Below are positions 63,825-64,000 of a stretch of 64,000 nt of DNA, in pieces. The notes beneath the pieces were generated by a model. That model was given only the letters and a program-made list of their open reading frames with translations, was not told the DNA's origin and made no database searches. How positions within the stretch are numbered: position 1 is the first letter of the stretch; the number at the start of each line of letters is the position of its first letter. A program made the translations under genes and the position numbers. Origin of the DNA: an uncultured Formosa sp. (GTDB lineage: Bacteria; Bacteroidota; Bacteroidia; Flavobacteriales; Flavobacteriaceae); contig NZ_CANMTH010000003.1 of NCBI RefSeq assembly GCF_947500765.1, forward strand, positions 434,001-498,000, read 5' to 3'.

Positions 63825-64000
63825 TTAACCTCCAACACGTTTAACATTAAACCCTTTTTCTTTTAAAATAGTCATAATTTTATCACGGTAATCGCCTTGA
63901 ATAATTATTTTATCGTCTTTAAAACTGCCTCCAACACTAAGTATTTTTTTAAGCTCTTTGGCTAATAATTTAAAATCTTCTGTAGCACCAGTATAACCGT
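63825..64000 (-). CDS. SUI1/YciH-type translation factor, partial (N-terminus off the window)
   Basis: The last 58 residues are visible: GYTGATEDFKLLAKELKKIL, SVGGSFKDDKIIIQGDYRD, KIMTILKEKGFNVKRVGG. This is the C-terminus of eIF1/SUI1-like bacterial proteins (YciH). They can influence start-codon selection in vitro. Three bases separate its stop from the DUF1835 start. Confidence 0.85.
   Translation of the reverse strand, partial: GYTGATEDFKLLAKELKKILSVGGSFKDDKIIIQGDYRDKIMTILKEKGFNVKRVGG

Noticed and set aside
1..64000. rRNA, tRNA, prophage, toxin-antitoxin, restriction or CRISPR defence genes
   Set aside because: None was recognised on either strand; most genes have core metabolic or envelope character.

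Overview
The window looks like a stretch of core chromosome from a member of the Flavobacteriaceae (Bacteroidota). The evidence is low GC content, the type IX secretion gene porQ beside cmk, the bacillithiol gene bshA, Bacteroidota-type -7 boxes (TAnnTTTG) before several genes, weak Shine-Dalgarno usage, and many SusD-free, beta-barrel and lipoprotein envelope genes. No rRNA, tRNA, CRISPR array, insertion sequence or prophage is visible. Both edges cut genes: a dihydroorotase-like gene at the left and a SUI1/YciH-type translation factor at the right.

Layout. 1-5.5 kb: a dihydroorotase-like protein without metal-binding histidines, coupled to a BatA-type VWA membrane protein, then an M61 peptidase lipoprotein and xerD. 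5.5-9 kb: two tandem paralogous secreted proteins, aroQ, a nitroreductase and an outer-membrane barrel. 9-17.7 kb: lpdA, type II NADH dehydrogenase, msrB, an M48 lipoprotein, a UMF1 transporter, then a leftward operon of ECF sigma factor, putative anti-sigma factor and two repetitive exported proteins (DYG-type and GSG-type). 17.9-25 kb: lon, porQ-cmk, a BON-LysM protein and rpsA with a long leader. 25-28.4 kb: pyrR-pyrB-small protein-rnz-pdxH operon. 28.5-36.5 kb: a lipoprotein that appears to join MliC-like and PliI-like lysozyme-inhibitor domains, guaC, lptD-ridA, an amidase and an MCE/MlaD protein. 36.5-49.3 kb: a membrane Fe-S/CCG pair with two uncharacterised genes, serB, a NagZ-like/serine-hydrolase fusion followed by bshA, a large FAD/Fe-S dehydrogenase and an LpxH-like phosphoesterase. 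49.5-55.3 kb: aroC, a dicarboxylate symporter, and a TetR-controlled redox cassette with two matching palindromic operators. 55.3-64 kb: GY-rich lipoprotein, DCC thioredoxin-like protein, barrel protein, MutS2 without Smr domain, YfcC transporter, ung, a 60-residue membrane protein, a nucleoside phosphorylase, a DUF1835 protein and the SUI1 fragment.

How the genes work together. A large share of the window serves the cell envelope: LPS export (lptD), lipid transport (MlaD), wall turnover (amidase, NagZ-like fusion, LysM), lysozyme resistance and surface-protein secretion (porQ). A second theme is redox homeostasis: bacillithiol synthesis, MsrB, NADH dehydrogenase, Fe-S quinone-linked enzymes and the TetR cassette. 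Pyrimidine supply is represented by pyrR, pyrB, cmk, a phosphorylase and the dihydroorotase-like protein. The most interesting items are the double lysozyme-inhibitor lipoprotein, the sigma-factor operon with two beta-rung proteins, the TetR operator pair, the possible pseudoknot in the rpsA leader, and the catalytically dead dihydroorotase homologue. All functions are read from sequence by eye; no database search was possible.
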